NCBI RefSeq assembly: GCF_005222835.1
Contig: NZ_STGA01000044.1
Span: 62,001-126,000 of the forward strand
DNA: 64,000 nt
Reading direction: 5' to 3'
Source: Rhizobium sp. FKY42
Lineage (GTDB): Bacteria; Pseudomonadota; Alphaproteobacteria; Rhizobiales; Rhizobiaceae
Part shown: piece after piece, positions 21,820 through 30,048 of the stretch
How the letters are laid out: every line of letters begins with the position of its first letter
Position numbering within the stretch: position 1 is the first letter of the stretch
Translations under genes and position numbers: made by a program
The notes under the pieces: model-generated
Databases searched by the model: none
Told to the model about the DNA's origin: nothing
The model's input: only the letters and a program-made list of their open reading frames with translations

Positions 21820-22221
21820 GAAGAGGAGCTCCGTCGATCGGAACGCATTGCCTGCGCTGTCAAACACTTTTCGCGGGACATGGTGAGGCGAATGCAGAAT
21901 TCAATTGGCGAGGCCAGGACGCGGCCACGAGATGGACTAGAAACGGGAGTTTTGCGAGAACCGCTAAGCGCTCACACCAGTGCCACAAGATTGGGCTGGA
22001 GAAGGCGCATACGCACGGTCATATCCATGTAAGGCCTCCTTGTCTGGTGTGATGGTTGTCTGGCATTCGGGTTGTGAAGCGTGTAGCACCTTCGGGAAAA
22101 ATTGGGAAGCCGCAATCTCGGAGCGCCCTTCAATGTCTGCTATCCTGTGAAGGTTGCGTGACAGGCCCTGTGGATGAGCAACTCCCCCGTATCTCGTTCG
22201 TTTCTGAATTGGTGACTTCGC
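21820..22221. other. Divergent intergenic region with small upstream ORF
   Basis: 402 bp between the ABC exporter (minus) and trmL (plus). It contains the 18-codon ORF at 21972-22028. Next to the exporter start there is a palindromic GGAGCTCC covering its ribosome site. No clear sigma-70 promoter was recognised for either direction. Confidence 0.5.
21972..22028 (-). CDS. 18-residue upstream ORF, candidate leader peptide of the ABC exporter
   Basis: ATG 22028 to TGA 21972 encodes MDMTVRMRLLQPNLVALV. It is preceded by AAGGAGG seven bases upstream, one of the best ribosome sites in the window, so translation is likely. It is not an attenuator of the amino-acid-run kind: no codon repeats and no clear U-tract hairpin follow. 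The MRL segment resembles macrolide-stalling leaders such as ErmDL. A role in drug-induced control of the exporter 150 bp downstream is inference only. Confidence 0.5.
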   Translation of the reverse strand: MDMTVRMRLLQPNLVALV

Positions 22222-22686
22222 ATGACCACAGCCCTACGCATCGCGCTCTATCAGCCGGATATTCCCGGCAACACCGGCACCATCCTCCGTTTGGCGGCCT
22301 GCATGGGCATCGGCGTCGACATCATCGAGCCCGCCGGCTTCGTGCTGTCAGACAAGAACCTGAAAAGGGCCGGCATGGATTATCTCGCAAGCGTCACCAT
22401 GACGCGTCACGTCAACTGGCAGCGGTTCGACGCGTGGCGGCTGAGCGAAGGCCGCAGACTTGTGCTTGCATCGACAAAGGCTGCAGAGCGCTACACCGAT
22501 TTTCCCTATGCTGAAAACGACATACTACTCTTTGGAAGAGAGAGCGCGGGCGTGCCGGATGATGTTCACGATACGGCCGACGCGAGGATCATCATCCCCA
22601 TGGTCGAAGGACAGCGTTCGATCAATGTGGCTATGTCCGCAGCCATGATCACCGGCGAGGCTCTGCGGCAAATCGCCTGGCGATGA
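22222..22686 (+). CDS. trmL: tRNA (cytidine/uridine-34 2'-O)-methyltransferase TrmL
   Basis: SPOUT-fold methyltransferase, 154 residues. It 2'-O-methylates the wobble base of leucine tRNAs using S-adenosylmethionine. Family motifs: YQPDIPGNTGTILRLAAC near the N-terminus, LLFGRESAGVP, and IIIPMVEGQRSINVAMSAA forming the knot. Start ATG 22222 gives the expected MTTALRIALYQPDIPGN. Confidence 0.95.
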   Translation: MTTALRIALYQPDIPGNTGTILRLAACMGIGVDIIEPAGFVLSDKNLKRAGMDYLASVTMTRHVNWQRFDAWRLSEGRRLVLASTKAAERYTDFPYAENDILLFGRESAGVPDDVHDTADARIIIPMVEGQRSINVAMSAAMITGEALRQIAWR

Positions 22687-22839
22687 AAAGCAGCTAGAAG
22701 TAGTATTGGCGAACGCGAAAGTTTATGACACACTCTGTGTGCAGCGCACAATCATGATGGCGTGAGCGGGCCTGAACGTCTGCCGCACCAGTGTCACGAA
22801 CATAATTTAGGAACGAACACCGAAACCGGAGACACGTCG

Positions 22840-24117
22840 ATGTTCCCTTCAGCCTTTACGCATAACATCACGCAGTTTGCCCGTACCCTCAGCCTGCCAG
22901 AGCGTTTCCAGCACTCACCCATCCGCAATCTCTCGCTGGAACATCTGCGACGCCGCAACGCAACGCTCGACTCCCTGTTCTACGACGTCAAATGCGTGAC
23001 GGCGGAAGAAGCATTCTATATCAGCAGTTGTCTTGCAGCCGAGGGCGCGATCCTGATCGTTCCGCCAACAGGAGCCGAGCCCCTGCGGCTTTGCGATACT
23101 GTTGACGATTTCTTCCAGGCGGGTGGAGCAACGATCGAGACGCTTGCGATCGCAGGTGTCGGCAGCTCTGCTCTCGGCTCCGCGGCGCTGGGTCGCAATA
23201 TCGCAGATGCGACAGGAAAACCGGTCGCCGTGGTCATTTCGGGTTACGGCCTTGCAGATGCGGTGACCGAAGCCATGGGCGGCTACTTCCTGTTCGGCTA
23301 CATGAACTCGGTGCGCCATGCCTTTGAACAACTGGATGAATTCTTCGGCCGTCCGCAATTCGGCGTCGCCACCCGTCTGAGCACGGACAAGCTTTGCCAG
23401 GGCAGCCTGGACACCCAGACGGTGCGGGCTCTGCTGGTCGATCCTCGCCTGTCGCTGAAGCTCCTCGTCGGCCATTCGAAGGGCAATCTGGTCCTGTCGG
23501 AAGCGCTTTACGATCTGGCCGAGAATGAGAAGGAACGCGCCCGCCAACTGGCGGAAGCACTCAAGATCGTGACGATCAGCGCCCGCATCGCCATGCCGCC
23601 GCTGTTCAGCGATGTCATCGACATCATGGGCGAATGGGACTGGTTCGGTGAACTGAATTCGCGCAAGTCTATTTCGACCGACCACATTGTTCCGCAAGCA
23701 ATGCATCACACGAACACGGAACTGCCGAACCACATTCCTGTCACGACGATCCTCACCGAACTCCTGTCCAGACCGGCCATCACGACGGCACCGGAACAGG
23801 ATCAAAACGCTGGGGCGGAGACAGTTAAACTGCAGTCCGGATCCACTGAGCAGGCTACTGCACTTGACGTGGCCCAGCCGGAGGCGGTGGAAGCCAGCCC
23901 GGACATTCCGACCGAGGCAGCAAGTGAACCGCTCGCGGAAACCGTTGAGCAAGCAGATGTCGCAATCGAAGCGACCTCTTTGCCAGCCGAACCGGAAAAT
24001 ACGCACGAAACCCTCGCGACTACTGCTCCAGTTCCCGCAGCAAATGCCGCAACAGAAAGGCCTGTTGCGGCACCCCTTCCCTTCAAGCCGAAGCGCGGCT
24101 TTCGCAGAGGAAAGTAA
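22840..24117 (+). CDS. Conserved protein with GHSKG lipase-like motif and disordered acidic tail
   Basis: 425 residues from ATG 22840 (GGAG nine bases upstream; the GTG at 22762 has no such site). No signal peptide. Residues about 1-330 look globular, with LLVGHSKGNLVLSEALYDL forming a nucleophile elbow of the alpha/beta-hydrolase type (GxSxG). I could not identify a certain Asp/His partner. The last about 95 residues are rich in Ala, Glu, Pro and Thr, ending in a basic patch (KPKRGFRRGK), like an anchoring tail. Possible lipase, esterase or granule-associated protein; function unknown. Confidence 0.75.
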   Translation: MFPSAFTHNITQFARTLSLPERFQHSPIRNLSLEHLRRRNATLDSLFYDVKCVTAEEAFYISSCLAAEGAILIVPPTGAEPLRLCDTVDDFFQAGGATIETLAIAGVGSSALGSAALGRNIADATGKPVAVVISGYGLADAVTEAMGGYFLFGYMNSVRHAFEQLDEFFGRPQFGVATRLSTDKLCQGSLDTQTVRALLVDPRLSLKLLVGHSKGNLVLSEALYDLAENEKERARQLAEALKIVTISARIAMPPLFSDVIDIMGEWDWFGELNSRKSISTDHIVPQAMHHTNTELPNHIPVTTILTELLSRPAITTAPEQDQNAGAETVKLQSGSTEQATALDVAQPEAVEASPDIPTEAASEPLAETVEQADVAIEATSLPAEPENTHETLATTAPVPAANAATERPVAAPLPFKPKRGFRRGK

Positions 24118-24158
24118 GCGTTCGGCGCTTCACTGAGCGACAGCAGAAGAACAAATTG

Positions 24159-24190
24159 AAGAGGCCGGTAGAACGCTCTACCGGCCTCTT
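24159..24190. terminator. Strong 14-bp hairpin between convergent genes
   Basis: Perfect inverted repeat AAGAGGCCGGTAGA (24159-24172), loop ACGC, TCTACCGGCCTCTT (24177-24190). It lies 42 bp after one gene and 84 bp from the end of the convergent flagellin-like gene, so it may serve both. The T-tract is poor on the plus side (CTCTC) and moderate on the minus side. Confidence 0.7.
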
Positions 24191-24257
24191 CTCTCGAACC
24201 ACCTCCCTCGGCATTACTAGGGACAAGGGGCATGCCGAAGGCAGGTTCGAACACAAA

Positions 24258-24283
24258 CACTTATTGCAGGCACTTATTGCAGG
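24258..24283. repeat. Tandem 13-bp duplication at the 3' end of the flagellin-like gene
   Basis: CACTTATTGCAGG occurs twice, head to tail (24258-24270 and 24271-24283). On the minus strand each copy reads CCTGCAATAAGTG, so the final Leu-Gln-stop of the gene is duplicated, the second copy being just beyond the stop. Confidence 0.9.
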
Positions 24284-25233
24284 GCACGCAGCGTAGCCGC
24301 CATTGTTGCATTGGTAATGTTGAGGCCTGTTTCTCGAAGTCTCGCCTGCACCGAGAGCGCGGCAAGCCTTGCGGCGTCTTCACCCATGCCCGCATCAATC
24401 ATGGATCGAACCTCGCCATCAACACTGTCCATGATCCGCGCAACCGTCGCTGATGCGCCGCCGACACGAGCGCCCGCGGCATTGACGTCCACGGTGGCAT
24501 CGGTCAGGCCGCGCATCATGCTGCCAACGGCGGAAAGCATGCCCTCGATCTCATCATTCCCGACCGAGCGTGACACCGATATCTCTCGGGAGGACGGAGG
24601 AACTGCTATCTGCGCACCTGCTTCGAGCAGGTGATAATCATACGGCGCACCCGATCTGGTGATGCCGGAATAGGATCGCGTCAACAGTCCGTCGCTCGCA
24701 TCCTCCTTGGCAACGAGGGTCGATTTCGCCGTATCGAAATCGATGATGTTTATCGCCACGTCGCCATTCCGATCAGAGCTGACGGAGCCCACCAGCGACT
24801 GGACCTTCGGCACTTTACCTGTTTCGCTCTGAAGCCAGTTCTGACCCTGGAAAGATCCCGCCTGGGCGATGTCCAACAGTCTGCCCTTCAGGTCGGAAAG
24901 GGCCGAGTTTACACCGTCTTTATCGACGCCGGGCGTCTTTGCGAGGTAGAGCTTCGACTGAATGTCGGACATGACCTCGGTGGCTGCATCGAGCGCGACG
25001 GACGCCTTATCGGTCAACGCCGCGGAAAGAGCCTGCGCATCCTCGACGCTGGAAAGCGAAATGCTGCTGGACTTCATCGTGGTTGCGATGGACCAGTAGG
25101 CCTCGCTACCTGCCGTTTCCGAGACCCCGCCTGCTGGCCCGGCCCGCTCTGATCTCACAAGCTGTGCGCGCGTCGACTCGGTCCGTCCGGAAATCGGTAA
25201 ACGGGTCAAATCAGTGAGGATACTCGACATCAT
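24274..25233 (-). CDS. Orphan flagellin-like protein
   Basis: 319 residues. The central part resembles rhizobial flagellins (EAYWSIATTMKSSSISLSSV, GSFQGQNWLQSE), and the C-terminus resembles the D0/D1 coiled coil (VARIMDSVDGEVRSMIDAG ... ALSVQARLRETGLNITNATM). The N-terminal D0 region is divergent: the SILTN-type start is kept as SSILTDL but the following heptads are shortened and Pro/Gly-rich. ATG 25233 or 25230 (five bases after GGAG) may be used. No other flagellar gene lies nearby, so it is likely a stray paralogue, perhaps a minor filament component or non-functional. Confidence 0.8.
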   Translation of the reverse strand: MMSSILTDLTRLPISGRTESTRAQLVRSERAGPAGGVSETAGSEAYWSIATTMKSSSISLSSVEDAQALSAALTDKASVALDAATEVMSDIQSKLYLAKTPGVDKDGVNSALSDLKGRLLDIAQAGSFQGQNWLQSETGKVPKVQSLVGSVSSDRNGDVAINIIDFDTAKSTLVAKEDASDGLLTRSYSGITRSGAPYDYHLLEAGAQIAVPPSSREISVSRSVGNDEIEGMLSAVGSMMRGLTDATVDVNAAGARVGGASATVARIMDSVDGEVRSMIDAGMGEDAARLAALSVQARLRETGLNITNATMAATLRALQ

Positions 25234-25247
25234 AACTCCGCTGAGCA

Positions 25248-25271
25248 GAACCGGCTACAGGTGGCCGGTTC
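25248..25271 (-). promoter_or_regulatory. 5'-leader hairpin of the flagellin-like gene
   Basis: Minus strand GAACCGGC, loop of 8, GCCGGTTC: a perfect 8-bp stem ending about 10 nt before the GGAG ribosome site. It could affect translation; flagellin leaders are targets of FlbT/FlaF-type control in other alphaproteobacteria (established). The role here is inference. Confidence 0.4.
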
Positions 25272-25353
25272 AGTGCATCTTTTAGCGAAGAATGTTTTTG
25301 GGTTCCGTTTCGGAAATAGTTAAAGCTTTACGGAATAGTGCACGATCGCTGCA

Positions 25354-25611
25354 TCAATCAGCACTAGGTAGTCGCCGCATGGTGAATTCGATCTCGTCGC
25401 CGTCGAGCTGACGCCAGCTTTCAACCTCCGTCCAGTAGGCGGCCTTGGGAAAGGCATCGAACCACTCGCGTGCCTTCTGGCGGGCTTCCGGTCTGGAAAG
25501 CCGAAAGGTTTCCCGTACAAAATGGCTCCGACCGGCTTCACCCTGTGACTGCCGGTGTCGGTCGATCCGTCGTTTCAAGCCGTCGAGCGGCGGTGCTGTG
25601 AGTTTCGCCAT
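25354..25611 (-). CDS. Small conserved rhizobial protein of unknown function
   Basis: 85 residues, no membrane segment. It begins [22 protein letters not shown] and contains [34 protein letters not shown] in its second half, a compact charged domain. ATG 25611 is preceded by AGAGGTAAGAG, so translation is likely. Divergent from hemF with 149 bp between. I do not recognise a domain; the composition and ribosome site support a real gene. Confidence 0.7.
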   Translation of the reverse strand: MAKLTAPPLDGLKRRIDRHRQSQGEAGRSHFVRETFRLSRPEARQKAREWFDAFPKAAYWTEVESWRQLDGDEIEFTMRRLPSAD

Positions 25612-25760
25612 GCGCTCTTACCTCTGACAGTCTGATAGTAGCAGAAAGAGATAAAGCGAGTCGAATCGTCTGCGACACCGGTTGCGATTGCGTCCGGGCG
25701 CCTGCCTGTTTAGAACCCCTCCAGTTCATCACGCATGTATCACTGGATTTCGAGGACAAA

Positions 25761-26675
25761 ATGGAACGACCGCAGATTCCAATCGGCTTGCCCGATGACA
25801 TCGAGGACAAGAAGCTGCGGGCACGTCGCTGGTTCGAGAGCTTGCGGGATGAGATCTGTGCCTCGTTCGAAGCATTGGAAGATGAGCTGTCCGGCCCATT
25901 GTCGGATCGCGCTCCCGGTCGCTTCCAGCCAAAGGACTGGCTACGCGAAGACGGTGCCGGGGGGGGTGGCCGCATGTCAATGATGGAAGGCCGCGTTTTC
26001 GAAAAGGTTGGCGTCCATACGTCCACGGTGCATGGCGAATTCTCGAAGGAGTTCCGCAAGCAGATGCCGGGCGCGTCCGAGGATCCGCGTTTCTGGGCAT
26101 CGGGCATCTCACTCATCGCGCACCCGGTGAACCCGAATGTTCCCGCCGTGCATATGAACACGCGCATGGTCGTCACCTCGGGCCTCTGGTTCGGCGGCGG
26201 CGCAGATCTGACCCCCGTGCTCGACAGGCGCCGGAAGCAGGACGATGCTGATTCGCAGGCTTTCCATCGCGCCATGGAAGAACCGTGCCGAAAGCACGCA
26301 CACGTCGCAGATTACGAAAGGTTCAAACTGTGGTGCGACGACTATTTCTTCCTCAAGCATCGCAACGAGGCACGCGGGATCGGCGGCATCTTCTATGATT
26401 GGCTCTATCCCCGCGAAGAGGCTGGCGGTTGGGAGGCAAATTTCGCCTTCACCCAGGATGTCGGAAAGGCATTTCGCGATATTTATCCGCAGCTTGTCCG
26501 TAAGAACTTCAACACGCAATGGACCGAGCAGGACCGCGATGAGCAACTGGTTCGCCGCGGACGATACGTGGAGTTCAATCTCCTCTACGACCGTGGAACG
26601 ATCTTCGGCCTGAAGACTGGCGGCAACGTCGAGTCCATCCTGTCGTCTCTGCCCCCCTTGGTGAAATGGCCCTGA
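25761..26675 (+). CDS. hemF: Oxygen-dependent coproporphyrinogen III oxidase
   Basis: Haem biosynthesis: converts coproporphyrinogen III to protoporphyrinogen IX with O2, in the cytoplasm. 304 residues, the usual length. Signatures: [54 protein letters not shown], and [22 protein letters not shown]. The conserved active-site Asp and Arg residues lie in the second of these. Start ATG 25761 follows GAGGACAAA. Stand-alone gene, divergent from the 85-residue ORF. Confidence 0.97.
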   Translation: MERPQIPIGLPDDIEDKKLRARRWFESLRDEICASFEALEDELSGPLSDRAPGRFQPKDWLREDGAGGGGRMSMMEGRVFEKVGVHTSTVHGEFSKEFRKQMPGASEDPRFWASGISLIAHPVNPNVPAVHMNTRMVVTSGLWFGGGADLTPVLDRRRKQDDADSQAFHRAMEEPCRKHAHVADYERFKLWCDDYFFLKHRNEARGIGGIFYDWLYPREEAGGWEANFAFTQDVGKAFRDIYPQLVRKNFNTQWTEQDRDEQLVRRGRYVEFNLLYDRGTIFGLKTGGNVESILSSLPPLVKWP

Positions 26676-26768
26676 CGCGCCCGTGAAGGGGTGTGACTGC
26701 AAAGTCCATTGACAAACTAGAGATCCGTATCATCCTCATCCGCGTTACTACACTGGAGGAGGATCATC

Positions 26769-27041
26769 ATGGTCGCGTCAGGCAGCGTAGCAGTCCCCCC
26801 GAACACCTCCCAGCAGACGGACAAAAATCGTTTGCTGGCAACTCCCGAACTGATTGATCGATTGGCTGCGGAACTCAGAGCCCGCAGTGACACAGACCTG
26901 CCTCATGCGTTCTATGTGGCGCAGGTTCGCCAGCAACTCGCATCGCAGGCGAACGAAAACATCCCCGGTTCGTCGGAACAACAGCGTCGGGCGGGCTCGG
27001 CTCACCCCTCCGTTTTCCACGCTTGGGCGCTTTCGGACTAA
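26769..27041 (+). CDS. Small hypothetical protein
   Basis: 90 residues, polar, rich in Ser, Gln and Arg, with a helical centre (TPELIDRLAAELRARSDTD and YVAQVRQQLASQANEN). ATG 26769 is preceded by GGAGGAGGATCATC, an excellent ribosome site. A TTGACA at 26709 could be the -35 of its promoter, but no good -10 follows. It has no recognised domain. The next gene, 96 bp downstream, is a DUF1059 protein, so the two may be co-expressed small stress proteins (inference). Confidence 0.6.
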   Translation: MVASGSVAVPPNTSQQTDKNRLLATPELIDRLAAELRARSDTDLPHAFYVAQVRQQLASQANENIPGSSEQQRRAGSAHPSVFHAWALSD

Positions 27042-27137
27042 ACACAGCTTTCGGGAACCGTCAGGTTTCCCGCCCGTTTAGACCTCGAAGGCACGTTGAG
27101 GAGCGTGTTTCCGAGAGTTAGAAACGGGAGATACATC

Positions 27138-27338
27138 ATGAGACAGTTTGAATGCGGAACGCTGGTTCCCGGTTGTGATTGGCATACCCGCGCGGATGAG
27201 GACGCTGAGATCGTGCGCCGCGCGGTGGATCACATGCGCACTGCCCATGGCGAGACACTTATTCGCGAAACCATGGTCGAGCACATCAAGGAGCGCATCC
27301 GCGACGAACGGGCCGAGCCTGTACAACCCGCTGGCTGA
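27138..27338 (+). CDS. DUF1059 small protein
   Basis: 66 residues from ATG 27138 (GGGAG upstream). The core LVPGCDWHTRADEDAEIVRRAVDH is that of DUF1059, with conserved Cys and His residues (PGCxWHxRAxxDxEIV) that could bind a metal. These proteins are common and uncharacterised. The longer open frame from 27096 has no likeness to the family. Convergent with cca, 6 bp apart. Confidence 0.85.
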   Translation: MRQFECGTLVPGCDWHTRADEDAEIVRRAVDHMRTAHGETLIRETMVEHIKERIRDERAEPVQPAG

Positions 27339-27344
27339 TAGCGG

Positions 27345-28610
27345 TCAGTGGCCCTGATGAATGATCGTTGCCAGCCGGGCGGTCAATGCTGCCCGGTCGT
27401 CAATAAAGTTGCGCTCGACCCACTCCGCCTCGAGCTGCCCCAGCACCTTTCCAAATTCCGGACCCGGCTTCAGTCCCAGTTCAACGAGATCTGCACCGCT
27501 GATTGGAAAGTGCGGCTTCACAAAAGCGATGGCCCGCTTCAACAGGGCGTCAAGCTTGGCTGCCTTCAGCATTTCGGCATTGTCGTCAACGGCCTTTGCC
27601 CTTGCACTGGCCAATGCAAGCCGCAGCCTCATAATGATACCGGTCCCGCCATTCTGATAGAGCGCGCGATCAAGGGCAGCACCTGCCATGTCTGGCGTGA
27701 TTGAAGGTGCGGCAGCGAAGGATTGAAGACTATCCGCCTCCGCGCGTGAAAAGCGCAGCCTGCCTGCCATCACGCGAATACGCTCGCTATCCGGTGGGAT
27801 GATCGCAGCCAGCCGCAGCATGGGATCCGGCTGCCATTTCAGGGCAGTCTCCGTCGCGACCAGACCATGGATCGCGTCGATGCCCCATTTTTCCGTTTCA
27901 GGCAGCACCGCCGTCAGCACGCCGGAGGTGCGCATCCACAACAGGGCGCGCGAAGGATCAGGCGCTGCCAGCAGCTTTCGCAGTTCCGACCACACACGCT
28001 CGGCAGACAGACTGTCCAGTTTCTTCTTGGCCCTCGCACTGGCGCGCAGACCATCGGCATCCGGCCTTCCCGATCCGTAATAGGCAAAGAACCGGAAAAA
28101 CCGCAGAACGCGCAGGTAATCCTCGGCAATGCGCTGATGCGCATCTCCGATAAACCGCAAGGTCTTCGTTTCGATGTCAAGCAGGCCGTTGACGAGATCG
28201 ACGACCTGGCCATCGGCCGTCGCATAGAGCGCATTGATGGTAAAGTCTCGCCGTTCGGCATCCGCCTGCCAGTCGGTTCCGAAACTCACCTTTGCGCGCC
28301 GCCCGTCGGTTTCCACATCCTGACGAAGTGTGGTGACTTCAAAGCCGCGCCCATCGATGACAAGCGTAACGGTCCCATGGTCTATACCGGTCGGCACAGC
28401 CTTGATGCCCGCACCAGCAGCCCTTTCCATCACCACTTTAGGAATATTGGTCGTGGCAAAGTCGACATCACTGATCGGGGCACCCATGAGAGCATTGCGC
28501 ACCGCGCCGCCCACGATACGGCCCTCTCCTCCATCTGCATTCAGCAGCGCAAACACGCGCTGCACGGCTGCATCCTGCAGCCATGCCGATTGACCGAGAT
28601 TCACCGTCAT
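27345..28610 (-). CDS. cca: CCA tRNA nucleotidyltransferase / poly(A) polymerase family
   Basis: 421 residues. The class II signatures are the GG-x-VR loop (VGGAVRNALMG), DVDFATT with the catalytic Asp pair, and RRDFTINALYA, followed by RFFAYYGSGRPD and the helical body/tail domains. It adds CCA to tRNA 3' ends, or A residues if it is a poly(A) polymerase paralogue; the two cannot be separated from sequence by eye. Last gene of the DUF1285-Nudix-cca operon: its start overlaps the Nudix stop by 4 bp (ATGA). Confidence 0.93.
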   Translation of the reverse strand: MTVNLGQSAWLQDAAVQRVFALLNADGGEGRIVGGAVRNALMGAPISDVDFATTNIPKVVMERAAGAGIKAVPTGIDHGTVTLVIDGRGFEVTTLRQDVETDGRRAKVSFGTDWQADAERRDFTINALYATADGQVVDLVNGLLDIETKTLRFIGDAHQRIAEDYLRVLRFFRFFAYYGSGRPDADGLRASARAKKKLDSLSAERVWSELRKLLAAPDPSRALLWMRTSGVLTAVLPETEKWGIDAIHGLVATETALKWQPDPMLRLAAIIPPDSERIRVMAGRLRFSRAEADSLQSFAAAPSITPDMAGAALDRALYQNGGTGIIMRLRLALASARAKAVDDNAEMLKAAKLDALLKRAIAFVKPHFPISGADLVELGLKPGPEFGKVLGQLEAEWVERNFIDDRAALTARLATIIHQGH

Positions 28611-29254
28611 GCGTAAAGCCTTTCATAGAGCGTGCGCAGAATGCCTGCGGTAATGCCCCAGATATTCCATTCGCCATAGGGCATTCTGTAAAAGTAATGG
28701 GTCGTGCCGTTGAAGTCGCGGCTGTCGCGCTGATGGTTGGCGGGGTCCATCAGAAAGGACAGCGGCACCTCGAATACATGCTCCACTTCCGTCGGGTTCA
28801 GTTGAAGCTCGAAACCTCGTTCAACCACTGACAGCACAGGCGTGATGCGGAAGCCCGTGGCGGCAAAATAATCGGGCAATCGCCCCACTGGCTGGACGAA
28901 GCGTGGATCGAGGCCGATTTCTTCCTCAGCCTCCCGCACGGCTGCCCTTTCAACAGAACCATCCTCCGGATCAACGGCACCGCCCGGAAAGGCAATCTGA
29001 CCCGAATGCTTGCGCAATGTCGCGGTACGTTTCGTGAAAATGATCTTCGCGCCGTCGGCGTCATCGACAACGGGTATCAGCACTGCCGCATCTTTCAGCT
29101 TGCGGGCAGCAACCTCCGCAATGATAGCAGGGTTGAGTATATGGTCCCCATGCTCGGCAGATGCGAGGTCAAGCGGGCTGCCCGACTGGTTAAGGGCGCG
29201 ACGCCGGAACTCGGCAGCGGAGTAGAAGGCTGGGTTCAGCAGCAGCTCGCTCAT
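28607..29254 (-). CDS. Nudix hydrolase, CoA pyrophosphatase-like
   Basis: 215 residues. The Nudix box region reads GGAVDPEDGSVERAAVREAEEEIGLD, with two residues more between the first Glu and REA than the canonical box, as in CoA-pyrophosphatase (NudL/YeaB) proteins. It probably hydrolyses CoA derivatives to 3'-phospho-ADP and phosphopantetheine. Coupled at both ends by 4-bp overlaps to DUF1285 and cca. This gene order is conserved in Rhizobiales, divergent from moxR. Confidence 0.88.
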   Translation of the reverse strand: MSELLLNPAFYSAAEFRRRALNQSGSPLDLASAEHGDHILNPAIIAEVAARKLKDAAVLIPVVDDADGAKIIFTKRTATLRKHSGQIAFPGGAVDPEDGSVERAAVREAEEEIGLDPRFVQPVGRLPDYFAATGFRITPVLSVVERGFELQLNPTEVEHVFEVPLSFLMDPANHQRDSRDFNGTTHYFYRMPYGEWNIWGITAGILRTLYERLYA

Positions 29255-29874
29255 TGGCTCAAAGCATCCAGTTCATCCGCGGGCATCACCGGAAAAAGAC
29301 AGGCACCGGATCGTAGCGCGAACATCTCTCTGCCACCGATCTCGACCGTCTCGCCGCGTTCGACCAGATCATACATCACGGCACGCGATACAAGCGCCTC
29401 CAGCCGCCCGCGGACCAGGACATAGGGTTTCAGCTGCCGCTTCTCGCCAACAATCTCGAAACGAAGAGGATGCTCGGCATCGACGGTTACGAGGTCACCG
29501 ACATTTGTGCGAAACGTGATGACCGGCAATCCGCCCTCGTCGGCCACATTCATCTCGACGGCCAGAAACGGCGCATCCTCCACGCGAATGCCGACTTTTT
29601 CCACAGGTGTGACGAGATAGGTCTTGCCGTCCTCATCCTTGCGCAAAACCGTGGAAAACAGGCGCACCAGCGCCGGCCTGCCAATCGGTGTACCAAGATA
29701 AAACCAGATGCCGTCAGCACGAATTTCCATGTCCAGATCACCGCAAAAAGGCGGGTTCCAACGCTCGACAGGCGGTAAACCCCGTTCACGATTGCCGGTC
29801 TGATCGGCAGCGCGTGCAATCATGGCTGCCAGTCCCGCAGCGTCGCCTGCCGCTCTTATTGTCTCGTCTGCCAT
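29251..29874 (-). CDS. DUF1285 protein
   Basis: 207 residues from ATG 29874 (GTG 29886 is possible; neither has a strong ribosome site). The family core is RWNPPFCGDLDMEIRADGIWFYLGTPIGRPALVRLFSTVLR and a later EKVGIRVEDAPFLAVEM. Soluble, no membrane segment, function unknown. First gene of the DUF1285-Nudix-cca operon, divergent from moxR across 174 bp. Confidence 0.9.
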   Translation of the reverse strand: MADETIRAAGDAAGLAAMIARAADQTGNRERGLPPVERWNPPFCGDLDMEIRADGIWFYLGTPIGRPALVRLFSTVLRKDEDGKTYLVTPVEKVGIRVEDAPFLAVEMNVADEGGLPVITFRTNVGDLVTVDAEHPLRFEIVGEKRQLKPYVLVRGRLEALVSRAVMYDLVERGETVEIGGREMFALRSGACLFPVMPADELDALSQ

Positions 29875-30048
29875 AATTTCATTCACGCTTGCTGTTAATG
29901 CAGTGCTCTGTCACGAGATAGTCATTCACAACGTCCTTGTCAGCCGCTATCGCGGGAATAAGTTGAAAAGGGCGAATTCTACACTTGATCGAGACGATTC
30001 GTTCGCCCGGCATAATGCCGGGTCAGAAGAGCCAGATGGAGACCGAAA

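Noticed and set aside
24243..24290. GGTTCGAAC-like stretch resembling a tRNA T-arm
   Set aside because: No acceptor or anticodon stem can be formed around it.
25318..25331. GTTAAAGCTTTACG palindrome upstream of the flagellin-like gene
   Set aside because: Only a 10-bp symmetric core with common bases; no match to a known operator, so not called.
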